Part shown: piece after piece, positions 41,110 to 49,928 of the stretch
Layout: each line of letters opens with the position of its first letter
Numbering within the stretch: position 1 is the first letter of the stretch
Origin: Saprospiraceae bacterium
GTDB taxonomy: Bacteria > Bacteroidota > Bacteroidia > Chitinophagales > Saprospiraceae
Assembly (NCBI GenBank): GCA_028285085.1
Contig: JANQQI010000038.1
Location: forward strand, 1 to 49,928
Direction: 5' to 3'
Length of the DNA: 49,928 nt
Notes under the pieces: generated by a model
What the model was told of the DNA's origin: nothing
Seen by the model: only the letters and a program-made list of their open reading frames with translations
Database searches by the model: none
Made by a program: the position numbers and the translations under genes

Positions 41110-42273
41110 CTATTTTTTGGGAAGTTTAATACAGAAGGTTGTCCCTTCGTTTACTACCGATTGCTTCACAAAAATCTTGCCAGAGTGATAGGATTCAATA
41201 ATACGTTTTGCCAGTGAAAGACCAAGTCCCCAACCTCTCTTTTTAGTGGAATATCCAGGTTGAAAAATAGTCTTGAATTTTGAAGACGGAATACCCTTTC
41301 CAGTATCAAATAATTCGATGCTCACGTAGTTCTTTTCTTCGTTGACCCGAGCGCCGATTGTCCCTTTTCCATCCATTGCATCGAGTGCATTTCGTAGGAG
41401 GTTTTCTAACACCCAGTCAAAAAGATGGATATTCATATTCGCCATGAGAGGTGTATGATCCAGACCGGGAAAATCAAATTCTACTTTACGAGGCGCTCGG
41501 CGCTGCATGTATTTGCGAATGCTTTCGAGCGATTCATAGATATTGGTTGGCTCTAAAGCTGGCTCCGAACCAATCTTGGAGAAGCGATCGGCCACCAAAT
41601 CCAGACGTTTCACATCATTGTTTAACTCGTCGACAACTTCTTGCACTTCTTCATTGTCTGCCGCAATGGTACGCAGATGCTCAATCCAAGCAACAATCCC
41701 CGAAATAGGCGTCCCCAATTGATGAGCAGTCTCCTTTGCCATACCGACCCAAACACGGTTCTGCTCCGCTCGGCGCGAAGAACTAAAACCCAAGTAGCCG
41801 ATCGTAATAAAGCCCGCAATTAAGATAAATTGTACCACGGGTAGGTACGTCAACAAGACCAAATTACGCGAATCTTTGTAATAGATGTAGCCGCCGTAAG
41901 TTTCAATAGGATCCTTTCCGCCACTTTTTATATCATCCAATTCTGATTGAAGATAGACCTGATTCGTATCGAGACTTTCTCCAAAATTACGCGCAAAATT
42001 AATGGTTCCACCCTCGCTGACGAGAATCATTGGTACGCTGGTATTGGATTCCAGAATTTTTGTGTGCAAGGTAATATCACAGTAGTCCAGCTCCTCGATA
42101 TCCATATCGTTGGTCAATTCCTGCGCCAATACCCAGTTTTCCACCTTACTACGCTCTTCCGCAGCGAGTTGCTCTGCCAAATAGCTGGTGTAATAAACCG
42201 ATCCAATTACAATAGCCAGACCAAATAGGGCAAGATAAATTTTCCAACGCGATTTCCGGGTGTAAATATCCAT
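41110..42273 (-). CDS. Sensor histidine kinase (HisKA-type, membrane-bound)
   Basis: Inner-membrane kinase of 387 residues. Two membrane segments (about 11-31 and 145-162) flank a ~110-residue extracytoplasmic sensor region. The H-box is AKETAHQLGTPISGIVAW with phosphorylated histidine 184. The ATPase domain shows the N-box NLLRNALDAM (291-300), G1 FDTGKGIPSS and G2 GWGLGLSLAKRII. There is no HAMP domain and no receiver domain, and no response regulator is adjacent: the nearest is the LytTR protein 5 kb away. It is the first gene of a two-gene unit with the TonB-dependent receptor. No perfect promoter box was found upstream. Confidence 0.92.
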   Translation of the reverse strand: MDIYTRKSRWKIYLALFGLAIVIGSVYYTSYLAEQLAAEERSKVENWVLAQELTNDMDIEELDYCDITLHTKILESNTSVPMILVSEGGTINFARNFGESLDTNQVYLQSELDDIKSGGKDPIETYGGYIYYKDSRNLVLLTYLPVVQFILIAGFITIGYLGFSSSRRAEQNRVWVGMAKETAHQLGTPISGIVAWIEHLRTIAADNEEVQEVVDELNNDVKRLDLVADRFSKIGSEPALEPTNIYESLESIRKYMQRRAPRKVEFDFPGLDHTPLMANMNIHLFDWVLENLLRNALDAMDGKGTIGARVNEEKNYVSIELFDTGKGIPSSKFKTIFQPGYSTKKRGWGLGLSLAKRIIESYHSGKIFVKQSVVNEGTTFCIKLPKK

Positions 42274-42537
42274 ATCAACCTTATAACTATGAACCGATCT
42301 CTCTTACGCTTTTGCTTCACGCTTGTTACGACAACAGAACGTTGCAAACTATCTAATATTACAAAATACAAGTTGTAAACCATAAGAGGACTTTATATCC
42401 ACTTTTTCTAATATAGATGACAACTTACCTAACAAAAGTAATGAAGATGATGTACAACGCCAACCGCAAGCATTGAACAGCTCATTGTTCTAGCTGTTTC
42501 CTCATAAAATACCCGATTCGATGTGAGCGGGAATCGC

Positions 42538-42545
42538 TATCTTTG
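42538..42545 (+). promoter_or_regulatory. -7 box (TATCTTTG) four bases before the rlmN start codon
   Basis: Perfect TAnnTTTG. With four bases between the box and the ATG at 42550, the transcript should begin at or next to the start codon (leaderless). Confidence 0.6.
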
Positions 42546-42549
42546 CAGT

Positions 42550-43602
42550 ATGGCAGAAGTAACAACAAGACAGGATATTCGTGTGCTTTCGCAGGCAGAT
42601 TTGACCACCATTTTACTAGAATGGGGTGAAAAAAAGTTTCGGGCAAAGCAGGTCTACGAATGGTTGTGGCAGAAAAGCGCCCGTTCTTTTGATGAAATGA
42701 CCAATCTTTCCAAGCCTTTGCGGCAAAAACTATCCGAGTACTTCGTTATCAATGCCATCCAAGAAGACAAAGTCCAACGCAGTTTAGATGGCACCATCAA
42801 GTCACGCTATCGCCTACACGACGGCCATTTGATTGAATCGGTATTGATTCCGGTCCCCAGCGATCGTCGTTTCACCGTTTGTGTATCTTCTCAGGTGGGG
42901 TGCAGCCTGACTTGTAAGTTTTGTGCTACGGGTCGCATGAAACGATTACGCAATCTCGATGCCGCAGAAATCTATGATCAAGTCGTAATGGTTAATCAAC
43001 AATCGCTAGACACTTTCGGTCATCAACTGACTAATGTAGTGTACATGGGAATGGGTGAACCTTTGTTGGCATACAAGCAGGTACTGCGTAGTGTAGAATT
43101 GCTAACGTCTCCCGATGGGCTTAATATGTCGCCCCGTCGAATTACTATCAGTACGGCCGGTATCGCTAAGATGATCAAGAAATTAGCCGATGATAAAGTG
43201 CGTTTTAATCTTGCGCTTTCTCTTCACGCTGCGGACGACACCAAGCGCAACGAAATCATGCCAATCAATGAGCAGAATAGTTTGGACGTTTTGATGGATG
43301 CGCTGGAAGAGTTCTACCAAACAACCCGTAATCGCATCAGCTACGAATACATTACCTTTCAAGATTTCAACGATAGCCTGGAGGACGCGGCCAATCTGGT
43401 ACGCCTTTGTCAACGCTTTCCAGTACGTGTCAACATCATTGAATACAACCCTATCGACGGTGCGGATTTCCGGAAATCCACCGAACATCGCATCGATGAT
43501 TTTGCGCGTTATTTGCGCGAACGAGACATCATGGTTACCGTCCGACGTAGCCGTGGCAAGGATATCGATGCCGCCTGTGGTCAGCTAGCCAACAAGGATT
43601 AA
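42550..43602 (+). CDS. rlmN: Dual-specificity rRNA/tRNA adenine-C2 methyltransferase RlmN
   Basis: Radical-SAM enzyme of 350 residues that methylates C2 of A2503 in 23S rRNA and A37 in some tRNAs. The radical SAM cluster motif is GCSLTCKFCATG (CxxxCxxC, about 117-128). The N-terminal accessory domain carries KKFRAKQVYEWLWQKSARSF, and YMGMGEPLLAYKQV and RRITISTAGIAKMI are family-typical. The methyl-carrying and resolving cysteine is the one in DIDAACGQL near the C-terminus. The ATG at 42550 is preferred over a GTG 27 bases upstream, because that codon lies upstream of the promoter's -7 box and so would not be transcribed. Confidence 0.96.
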   Translation: MAEVTTRQDIRVLSQADLTTILLEWGEKKFRAKQVYEWLWQKSARSFDEMTNLSKPLRQKLSEYFVINAIQEDKVQRSLDGTIKSRYRLHDGHLIESVLIPVPSDRRFTVCVSSQVGCSLTCKFCATGRMKRLRNLDAAEIYDQVVMVNQQSLDTFGHQLTNVVYMGMGEPLLAYKQVLRSVELLTSPDGLNMSPRRITISTAGIAKMIKKLADDKVRFNLALSLHAADDTKRNEIMPINEQNSLDVLMDALEEFYQTTRNRISYEYITFQDFNDSLEDAANLVRLCQRFPVRVNIIEYNPIDGADFRKSTEHRIDDFARYLRERDIMVTVRRSRGKDIDAACGQLANKD

Positions 43603-43728
43603 TCTCTTCTACATACAACCATTTTCTTATCTAGCCGGCTCTCTAAGTTGTTCGATCCATTGATGATGTGAATCATACGCTAGCCTCTAATCTGATTCTG
43701 CGGATCGATCTCATACCTTATAAAATGA

Positions 43729-46233
43729 ATGAAAATGATCAAACGTGCAATGCTATTGCTAGGGGCTTTGCTATGCCTGTCCAGTATCGTAATGGCTCAA
43801 ATTTCGGATACAACTCGCCTTGAAGGTCGCTATGAGATTGGGAAAATTACCGTGCGAGGTGCTCAAGAAGCCGATCCGGGAGCAATTATCGCTTTTAGTG
43901 GATTGCGAGTAGGGCAAGTGATTGATTTCCCGGGCCAACAAATTAACCAAGCGATCAAAGCCATCTGGGCCCAACGTCTTTTCGCCGATATCGAAATTCA
44001 GCAACAGAAAGTCATTGGAGATATTATCTTTTTAGAAATTATAGTAAAGGAATTGGCTCAATTGCATCGCTATCAATTAAATGGCGTAAAGTCTTCCGAA
44101 CGTAAAAACCTCGAAGAACTCCTCAACACCATCTTGATTCAGGGTACCATCCTCACCGAACACGACAGGCAACGTGCCAAAGCAGTTATTAAGACCTATT
44201 TTGAAGAAAAAGGCTATCCCAATGCTGTTGTACGCACACGACTTAAGCCAGTGGCTAATCAGGATCGCATCGAGCTAGTCCTTGAAGTCGATAAGCGCGA
44301 TCGGGTCAAAATTCAGAAGATTAGCTTCTCGGGTAATACGCAAATAAGCACACGTAAGCTCCGCAAATTGATGTCGAACAGTCAGGAAAAAAAGCGGTGG
44401 TTCAAGAAATCATTGCTGACCAGTGAAGGTTTTAAAGAAGACAAGGCACGTATTCTCGCACGCTACCAAGAACTCGGCTACCGCGATGCCCGTATCAGCA
44501 AAGAAAAAATTCGGATTTCACCACAAGGAGATTGGAATATCCAATTGACCATCGATGAAGGAGCACCTTATACCTTTGGAAAGATCACCTGGCGAGACTA
44601 TGGTATTTATCCCGTCGAAGTCCTTAATGAAGTACTAGGCATTCAAACGGGCGATCCTTATCATCCTCAACTCTTAGAAGAACGGCTTTACTTTAGCCAA
44701 AATGGTCGAGACATCAGTAGTCTCTATATGGATCAAGGTTATCTTTTTTTCCAAGTTGAAGCCGTTGAAACCGGCATTAACGATCATGCCATTGATCTTG
44801 AAATTCGACTACAAGAAGGCCCCCAAGCCGTGATCGGCAAAGTTAAAATCAGTGGTAATGCAACAACCTCCGAGGAAGTGATTCGTCGAGAAATCCGCAC
44901 TCAACCCGGTGATCTCTTCAGTAGAGCGGCACTGATTCGTTCCCAACGCGAAATCATTAATCTCGGCTATTTCAATCCCGAAAAAGTCGACATTCGAACG
45001 GACGTACATCCTGAAAATGGTACTGTAGACATTGAATACATCGTAGAAGAAAAATCTAATGATCAGCTTGAGTTAGCTTTAGGATGGGACCCTGCTTCTA
45101 ATCAACTTCAAGGGACGATTGGCGTCGCCCTCAATAATTTTTCCACCGCTCGCATTTTTGACAAAGACGTCTGGCAGCCTTTTCCTCGGGGTGACGGACA
45201 GCAGTTATCTCTGCGTTTTCAAAGTACCGGTAGGAACTACCAATCCTACAATTTATCTTTCACCGAACCTTGGCTCGGTGGGAAAAAACCAACTAACCTA
45301 ACTGTTAGTGGATTCTATACTAACCGATTCTTTGAAGGGACCGAAGGGACCAACGAGCGTTTTAACATTTTGGGAGGCGTCGTTCAACTAAGCACTAGGC
45401 TACGCTTTCCCGATGATCATTTTATCTACTCGGCGGGACTGAATGTCCAGCGCATTCAACTAGAGAATTGGCAAGTAGATGGATTTGTCCTAGAGGATGG
45501 CTCCTATCTATCCGACGGCAATTTTTACAATATCTATCTCAAACAGACTTTAGCTCGTAATTCGCTTAATCATCCCATTTTTCCAACGGGGGGATCTCTT
45601 TTCTCCTTATCCGCACAAACGACTTTGCCCTATTCTTGGTTGGGGTTAAGTAACGACTCGGATGATCCAGCCGAGCAATTTAAGTGGTTAGAATATTACA
45701 AAATTCGCTTCGAAAGCACCGTTTACAAATCACTCGGTCGTAAGCTCGTTCTAAAAGGTTCCGCCAAACTTGGCCTGCTTGGCAGCTATCAATCTTCGGC
45801 TACCCTTTCTCCTTTCGAGCGTTTTTGGTTTGGTGGAGATGGCTTGAGTGGGCAGCAGGGATTTGGAGGGGTAGATCTTATCAGTATGCGGGGCTACGAT
45901 GACCAACGAGATTTTGACGCCAATTTGAACGGTGGCGCAACGGTATTCAGCAAATATACTTTGGAACTACGCTATCCATTACTGCAAAGCCCGGCAGCCA
46001 ATATGCAGGCCTTAATTTTTGCCGAGGCGGGGAATGCATGGGGGCAGCTTGACCAGGTTCGTCCCTTCGATCTTCAACGTTCGGTGGGCGCAGGCATCCG
46101 CATTCATCTGCCCATGTTTGGTATGCTGGGCTTTGATTATGGTTTAGGCTTCGATAAAGATCCGATAAGTGGACAGTCTATTTGGTCTAAATACGGTTCA
46201 ATAAATTTAATCCTGGGTTTCGAACCTGATTAA
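43729..46233 (+). CDS. bamA: Outer membrane protein assembly factor BamA
   Basis: Essential outer-membrane insertase of 834 residues. Signal peptide MKMIKRAMLLLGALLCLSSIVMAQ is cut before ISDTT. Five POTRA domains follow, recognisable by their conserved glycine turns: ITVRGAQEADPG, YQLNGVKSSER, ISFSGNTQIST, TWRDYGIYPVE and VKISGNATTSEE. The Omp85 barrel covers about 450-834; loop 6 shows SMRGYDDQRDF, a variant of the VRGF/Y motif that folds into the lumen. In many Bacteroidota bamA is followed by skp/ompH genes; here a convergent SRPBCC gene follows instead. A bidirectional-looking terminator lies 136 bp downstream. Confidence 0.94.
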   Translation: MKMIKRAMLLLGALLCLSSIVMAQISDTTRLEGRYEIGKITVRGAQEADPGAIIAFSGLRVGQVIDFPGQQINQAIKAIWAQRLFADIEIQQQKVIGDIIFLEIIVKELAQLHRYQLNGVKSSERKNLEELLNTILIQGTILTEHDRQRAKAVIKTYFEEKGYPNAVVRTRLKPVANQDRIELVLEVDKRDRVKIQKISFSGNTQISTRKLRKLMSNSQEKKRWFKKSLLTSEGFKEDKARILARYQELGYRDARISKEKIRISPQGDWNIQLTIDEGAPYTFGKITWRDYGIYPVEVLNEVLGIQTGDPYHPQLLEERLYFSQNGRDISSLYMDQGYLFFQVEAVETGINDHAIDLEIRLQEGPQAVIGKVKISGNATTSEEVIRREIRTQPGDLFSRAALIRSQREIINLGYFNPEKVDIRTDVHPENGTVDIEYIVEEKSNDQLELALGWDPASNQLQGTIGVALNNFSTARIFDKDVWQPFPRGDGQQLSLRFQSTGRNYQSYNLSFTEPWLGGKKPTNLTVSGFYTNRFFEGTEGTNERFNILGGVVQLSTRLRFPDDHFIYSAGLNVQRIQLENWQVDGFVLEDGSYLSDGNFYNIYLKQTLARNSLNHPIFPTGGSLFSLSAQTTLPYSWLGLSNDSDDPAEQFKWLEYYKIRFESTVYKSLGRKLVLKGSAKLGLLGSYQSSATLSPFERFWFGGDGLSGQQGFGGVDLISMRGYDDQRDFDANLNGGATVFSKYTLELRYPLLQSPAANMQALIFAEAGNAWGQLDQVRPFDLQRSVGAGIRIHLPMFGMLGFDYGLGFDKDPISGQSIWSKYGSINLILGFEPD

Positions 46234-46368
46234 GTTTTTGGGGCTCTTTAAGACAAGAAAAACTTTTCATGGAGTAATAGTCAAATAATAAAACACCGAT
46301 TTACGAAGCTTTTTCTTCAACGTGTAAATATTATTCCGTGCTATTACAAAAAAACAGGAAGGCTTGGT

Positions 46369-46400
46369 GCCCGATGATGTCAGGTTATCGGGCTCTTTTT
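46369..46400 (+). terminator. Rho-independent terminator between bamA and the SRPBCC gene
   Basis: 7-bp stem GCCCGAT/ATCGGGC with an 11-base loop, followed by TCTTTTT. It lies at the tail of bamA transcription and touches the stop codon of the convergent gene. Confidence 0.75.
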
Positions 46401-46839
46401 ATGTCGTTTGATTTTCGATCACTTGTTTGAGGCGCTGTAGGTCCTCACCTTGCTGTTTTTGCATGGGCCCTTTTACAAAGAATCCAAACAGATTGAAAAT
46501 GGCCGGTCGCAATTGCACCTTGGTATCGATAAGTATTTTGCAAGTCCCGCCTTGATTAAGAAAACGAAAGCTTTGCTGGGTACGCATATTTTTGTTAGAG
46601 AGCTCGCTCCGAATCAACTTTCCTTTTGTTACTTCAACAATTTGCTCATTCACCTCCAGTTCTCCGGCTTTATCTTTGAATACGAGCATCAGCTTTGCTC
46701 CAGCTTGGCGTTGCCGGCCGGATAATTGTTTGAATCGTTGAAACCCATCCATCCAGTTTTTAAGATTTTTGGGATTCAAACAGTAGCGGAACACATCTTC
46801 AGCAGAGGCTTGAATTTCTATTTCCGAACGAAAGTTCAT
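46399..46839 (-). CDS. SRPBCC-family (START/Bet v1-like) protein
   Basis: Soluble 146-residue protein with the lipid/hydrophobic ligand-binding SRPBCC fold. Signs are the start FRSEIEIQASAEDVFRYCLN (typical first strand and helices), NLKNWMDGFQRFKQL, then alternating strands (GAKLMLVFKDKAGELEVNEQ, cut) and a long C-terminal helix with GPMQKQQGEDLQRLKQVIEN. Members act in ligand binding, polyketide steps or stress response; no specific role is evident. Single gene, convergent with bamA. Confidence 0.85.
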   Translation of the reverse strand: MNFRSEIEIQASAEDVFRYCLNPKNLKNWMDGFQRFKQLSGRQRQAGAKLMLVFKDKAGELEVNEQIVEVTKGKLIRSELSNKNMRTQQSFRFLNQGGTCKILIDTKVQLRPAIFNLFGFFVKGPMQKQQGEDLQRLKQVIENQTT

Positions 46840-46925
46840 ATCAATGACGGTAATTTATTCTGTTTTCAGAGTGTGAGGTTAATCAGTTTGTTCACAAAGA
46901 ACAAGAAGCTCTGATTCTCATCGAA

Positions 46926-48149
46926 TTAGTCCTTATATTTAAACACCCTTAATGATTGAAATAAAAAGCTATTGAAAAACGCATAAAACAACACGCCTTG
47001 TTCTTTTTCCAACATGCTTTCCGTTAGCATACAAAAGAAGAATAACAACAAAAACATCACATATACAAAGTATCGCTTTTTCCAAGCTAGCCAAAGTGGC
47101 CAAAACAAACTAGCGATCAACCATAATGCGCCTACAACCCCAAGTGCTATCCCCGTTTGTAAAAACTGATTATGGACATTAAAGTTCTTTTCTTTCGCCT
47201 CTTTCATCTGACGCTGTTCGTACATCGGCAAGAGTTGCTCCTGTATATCCCCTGTACCGTATCCTCCGGGAGCGGACTGAATGAGATGCCATCCCACCGA
47301 CCAGAGCTGTAAGCGGATATCCTGCTCCTGAGGTTGTTCCGGCGTTTTTTGAAAGATTTCCAAAACTTTCATCAGGCGTAAACGCGTCACCGGCAATAAA
47401 CTAATTAGCCCTAAACCCAGCACCATCGCGCCACTCAAACTAAGGATGCCCTGCCAAGTCTTCCCATTTCGAATCATCCACCACACAAATACAACCGACA
47501 ATAAAAGAGCATCCGCCAACAAGATAATCCGAGCCGACAATAAGACGATAATCATCAAAAAGCAGAGCACCAGGCCTGATCGTAAAATGAGTTGTTTTCG
47601 ACTGTATTCTGCCCGGAATTGTGCCCAATGTGCTAAAAGGATAAATATTGAAAAGCTGAGGTAAAGCCCTAAGTAAGTAGGATGCAGTCTTACATGGTCG
47701 CTGAATCGGAAATAGAAAAAAGTATTTTTACCACTATCCAAATATGTCCATGTCGCCATGAGTAAGCACCAAATAACTGCGGTAAGACATCCAATTACAA
47801 ATGCCCAACTAACTTGATGGTACAAACGATTGGACATTGGCTGGCGCCGTAAAATCAAAAGCGGGAAAATCAGCAAGCTGAGCTTTGTCTCAACGTCCTG
47901 CCAGCCTTCCGTCATATTTTCAGTATACAATAAACCGATCCAATGTAAGAGATAAAACCCTCCAAAAAGCAACATGGGTTTGAAAGACCAGTTTTGCCAG
48001 AATTGTCGAAAAGGAAAGGCAGCAACCAAAGCATTGACGGCCCAGAGAATAATGCAAATGACCGCCAAGCGCCGTTGGACAGGGAGTAAAAATGCCAACA
48101 GCAGCATCAGATACTGATCGATCTTGTGATGCTGCTGTTGCGATAACAT
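46926..48149 (-). CDS. O-antigen ligase-like (Wzy/WaaL) membrane protein
   Basis: Polytopic inner-membrane protein of 407 residues with about ten to twelve membrane segments. The Wzy_C region holds a large loop with RLQLWSVGWHLIQSAPGGYG and the NVHNQFLQTGIALG motif, whose histidine is conserved in ligases and polymerases. It probably joins or polymerises surface glycans on the periplasmic face. No glycan biosynthesis genes are adjacent; infB lies 28 bp upstream on the same strand, so it may be transcribed from the infB promoter. The exact acceptor (lipid A core, protein or another glycan) is not evident. Confidence 0.85.
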   Translation of the reverse strand: MLSQQQHHKIDQYLMLLLAFLLPVQRRLAVICIILWAVNALVAAFPFRQFWQNWSFKPMLLFGGFYLLHWIGLLYTENMTEGWQDVETKLSLLIFPLLILRRQPMSNRLYHQVSWAFVIGCLTAVIWCLLMATWTYLDSGKNTFFYFRFSDHVRLHPTYLGLYLSFSIFILLAHWAQFRAEYSRKQLILRSGLVLCFLMIIVLLSARIILLADALLLSVVFVWWMIRNGKTWQGILSLSGAMVLGLGLISLLPVTRLRLMKVLEIFQKTPEQPQEQDIRLQLWSVGWHLIQSAPGGYGTGDIQEQLLPMYEQRQMKEAKEKNFNVHNQFLQTGIALGVVGALWLIASLFWPLWLAWKKRYFVYVMFLLLFFFCMLTESMLEKEQGVLFYAFFNSFLFQSLRVFKYKD

Positions 48150-48177
48150 ATATTGGTGGCATTCGCCACATTAAACT

Positions 48178-49928
48178 TTAATCAAGGGTTTGACGCACTT
48201 CTACAATTTCGTAAGCCTCGATAACGTCGCCTACTTTGATATCATTGTAGTTCTTAATCGTCATACCACATTCCATTCCACTACGCACTTCTTTGACATC
48301 ATCTTTGAAGCGTTTAAGTGAGCTCAGCTCGCCGTTGGCACCTTCTTTCGTTGGATAAACTACGATACCGTCTCGTACCAAGCGAATGTAGTTATTACGG
48401 GCAATTTTACCTTCTTGGACATAACATCCCGCCACGGTACCAACCCGGCTAATTTTGTAGACCTCACGAACCTCAACTTGCGATACGATGCGCTCTTCCT
48501 TGGTCGGTTCAAGCATCCCTTCAATCGCCATCTTGATTTCTTCAATCGCTTCGTAGATGATCGAGTAGGTTTTGATCTGTACCCCTTCACGCTCAGCCAA
48601 CTTACGCGCACCGAGAGAAGGACGTACCTGGAAACCAATAATGATCGCATCGGAGGCTGAAGCCAAAAGTACATCGGATTCGATGATTTGACCAACCGCT
48701 TTGTGGATCACATTAACCTGTATCGTTTCGATTGACAGCTTGATCAAGGAATCAGAAAGGGCCTCAATCGAACCATCCACGTCACCTTTAACGATCAAGT
48801 TCAACTCTTTAAAGGTCCCCAATGCTAAACGACGACCGATCTCATCAAGACTGATTCGTTTGCTGGCTCGGTTGGCTTGCTCGCGGGAAATTTGCGCGCG
48901 CTTAGAGGCAATTTGTCGTGCTTCCTGCTCGCTTTCCATGACTTTCAGCTTCTCACCAGCCTGTGGAGCACCACTCAATCCCAGTACCAAAACTGGCGTT
49001 GACGGCCCAGCCTTTTTAACTTTCTTACCACGCTCGTTGAACATCGCTTTCACCCGACCCGAGTATTCTCCGGCAACCATTGAATTACCTATTTCCAAGC
49101 TACCGTTCTGTACCAAAATCTTGGTGACAAAACCACGTCCTTTATCCAAAGATGCCTCGATGATCGTACCGATAGCTTCCCGTGAAGGATTAGCTTGTAG
49201 TTCGAGTAATTCTGCTTCCAGCAATATTTTCTCAAGCAACAGGTCAATGTTCATACCTGTTTTCGCAGAAATATCTTGTGATTGGTAAGTCCCCCCCCAG
49301 TCTTCAACCAAGAGATTCATACTCGCCAACTCTTGCTTGATACGTTCGGGCTGAGCTCCGTCCTTATCAATTTTATTGATGGCGAAGATCATAGGTACAC
49401 CCGCAGCTTGGGCGTGACTGATGGCCTCTTTCGTTTGCGGCATGATGCTATCATCTGCAGAGATAATAATCACCGCAATATCTGTGACTTTCGCACCACG
49501 GGCTCGCATCGCGGTAAAGGCTTCGTGACCCGGTGTATCAAGGAAAGTAATACGTTTTTTGTCTTCACCGACCTGGACCTCGTAAGCACCAATGTGCTGC
49601 GTGATACCCCCGGCCTCACCGCTCGCTACGTTTGCTTCACGGATATAATCCAGCAAAGATGTTTTACCGTGGTCAACGTGTCCCATTACGGTAACGATCG
49701 GCGCGCGTGGTTCGAGATCCGCTGGATCATCTTCGAATTCTTCTTCGTCTTCAATTTGCTCTTCTGCACTAATGAATTCGATCTCGTGATTAAACTCTTC
49801 CGCAACCAACTCGATGATTTCAGCATCCAGACGCTGATTGATGGATACGATTACACCTAGATTCATACAAGTCGTAATCACTTCCGTTACAGGAACATCC
49901 ATCAAACTGGCTAGCTCAGATACCGAAA
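48178..49928 (-). CDS. infB: Translation initiation factor IF-2, N-terminus cut by window edge
   Basis: GTPase that brings initiator tRNA to the 30S subunit. The frame is open to the right edge, showing the last ~583 residues; the variable N-terminal region is outside. After the IF2-N-like segment ([20 protein letters not shown] in part), the G domain has all motifs: [11 protein letters not shown] (G1), [12 protein letters not shown] (G2), DTPGHEAF (G3), NKID (G4) and SAKTG (G5). Domains II to IV follow, including the fMet-tRNA-binding C2 domain ([10 protein letters not shown]-like [16 protein letters not shown]). An acidic linker ([19 protein letters not shown]) precedes the G domain. The stop is 28 bp before the O-antigen-ligase-like gene. 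Confidence 0.97.
   Translation of the reverse strand, partial: SVSELASLMDVPVTEVITTCMNLGVIVSINQRLDAEIIELVAEEFNHEIEFISAEEQIEDEEEFEDDPADLEPRAPIVTVMGHVDHGKTSLLDYIREANVASGEAGGITQHIGAYEVQVGEDKKRITFLDTPGHEAFTAMRARGAKVTDIAVIIISADDSIMPQTKEAISHAQAAGVPMIFAINKIDKDGAQPERIKQELASMNLLVEDWGGTYQSQDISAKTGMNIDLLLEKILLEAELLELQANPSREAIGTIIEASLDKGRGFVTKILVQNGSLEIGNSMVAGEYSGRVKAMFNERGKKVKKAGPSTPVLVLGLSGAPQAGEKLKVMESEQEARQIASKRAQISREQANRASKRISLDEIGRRLALGTFKELNLIVKGDVDGSIEALSDSLIKLSIETIQVNVIHKAVGQIIESDVLLASASDAIIIGFQVRPSLGARKLAEREGVQIKTYSIIYEAIEEIKMAIEGMLEPTKEERIVSQVEVREVYKISRVGTVAGCYVQEGKIARNNYIRLVRDGIVVYPTKEGANGELSSLKRFKDDVKEVRSGMECGMTIKNYNDIKVGDVIEAYEIVEVRQTLD

Noticed and set aside
49282-49860. 192-codon plus-strand frame opposite infB
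   Set aside because: Antisense shadow of the conserved G domain; no independent support.
1-49928. CRISPR arrays, tRNA/rRNA genes, insertion sequences or prophage
   Set aside because: No regularly spaced repeats, no tRNA-like T-arm/cloverleaf regions, no transposase, integrase or phage structural genes noticed on either strand.

Overview
The window is a gene-dense stretch of a Bacteroidota chromosome. Four things point there: TAnnTTTG-type promoter boxes, a PorZ-like type IX secretion (T9SS) component, a TonB-dependent receptor with an N-terminal carboxypeptidase-regulatory-like domain, and few Shine-Dalgarno sequences. Protein character and gene mix suggest a Saprospiria/Lewinella-like member, but that rank is inference. 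No RNA genes, insertion sequences, prophage or CRISPR arrays were seen. Both edges cut genes: a PBP2 at the left and infB at the right.

Layout. (1) 1-3899, minus: cell-elongation operon mreB-mreC-mreD-pbp2. (2) 4147-5415, minus: M16-type peptidase homologue without the zinc motif. (3) 5715-7863, plus: dnaN, a small lipoprotein and nadD in a tight operon, then the PorZ-like gene (7995-10307) and a lipoprotein with duplicated PepSY-like units. (4) 11444-14911, minus: three enzymes that fit hydroxyproline breakdown, with a divergent AraC-type regulator (15033-15896). (5) 15930-18671, minus: a MORN-repeat secreted protein and an unrecognised secreted protein; then a plus-strand secreted six-hairpin glycosidase-like protein. 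(6) 21105-26562, minus: a small unknown protein, then a calcineurin-like phosphoesterase translationally coupled to a 1054-residue protein I do not recognise. This is the best candidate for an undescribed system. (7) 26891-31038: DASS anion transporter, O6-alkylguanine-DNA alkyltransferase, NAD-dependent DNA ligase. (8) 31236-35662: a secreted protein, a conserved unknown 473-residue protein, a VanY-like lipoprotein, an aspartoacylase-like enzyme and a small unknown protein. (9) 35704-38146, minus: LytTR response regulator and PEP carboxykinase, the latter with a structured leader. (10) 38463-42273, minus: histidine kinase directly followed by a TonB-dependent receptor. (11) 42550-49928: rlmN, bamA, an SRPBCC protein, an O-antigen-ligase-like membrane protein and infB.

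Most of the window is core metabolism and envelope biogenesis (Mre/PBP2, BamA, T9SS, VanY, O-antigen ligase). Accessory interest is concentrated in 10.5-26.6 kb. Promoter calls rest on matches to the Bacteroidota -7 box only; -33 boxes are mostly weak. Two genes (rlmN and the 155-residue gene at 35662) have this box exactly four bases before the start codon, which predicts leaderless transcripts.
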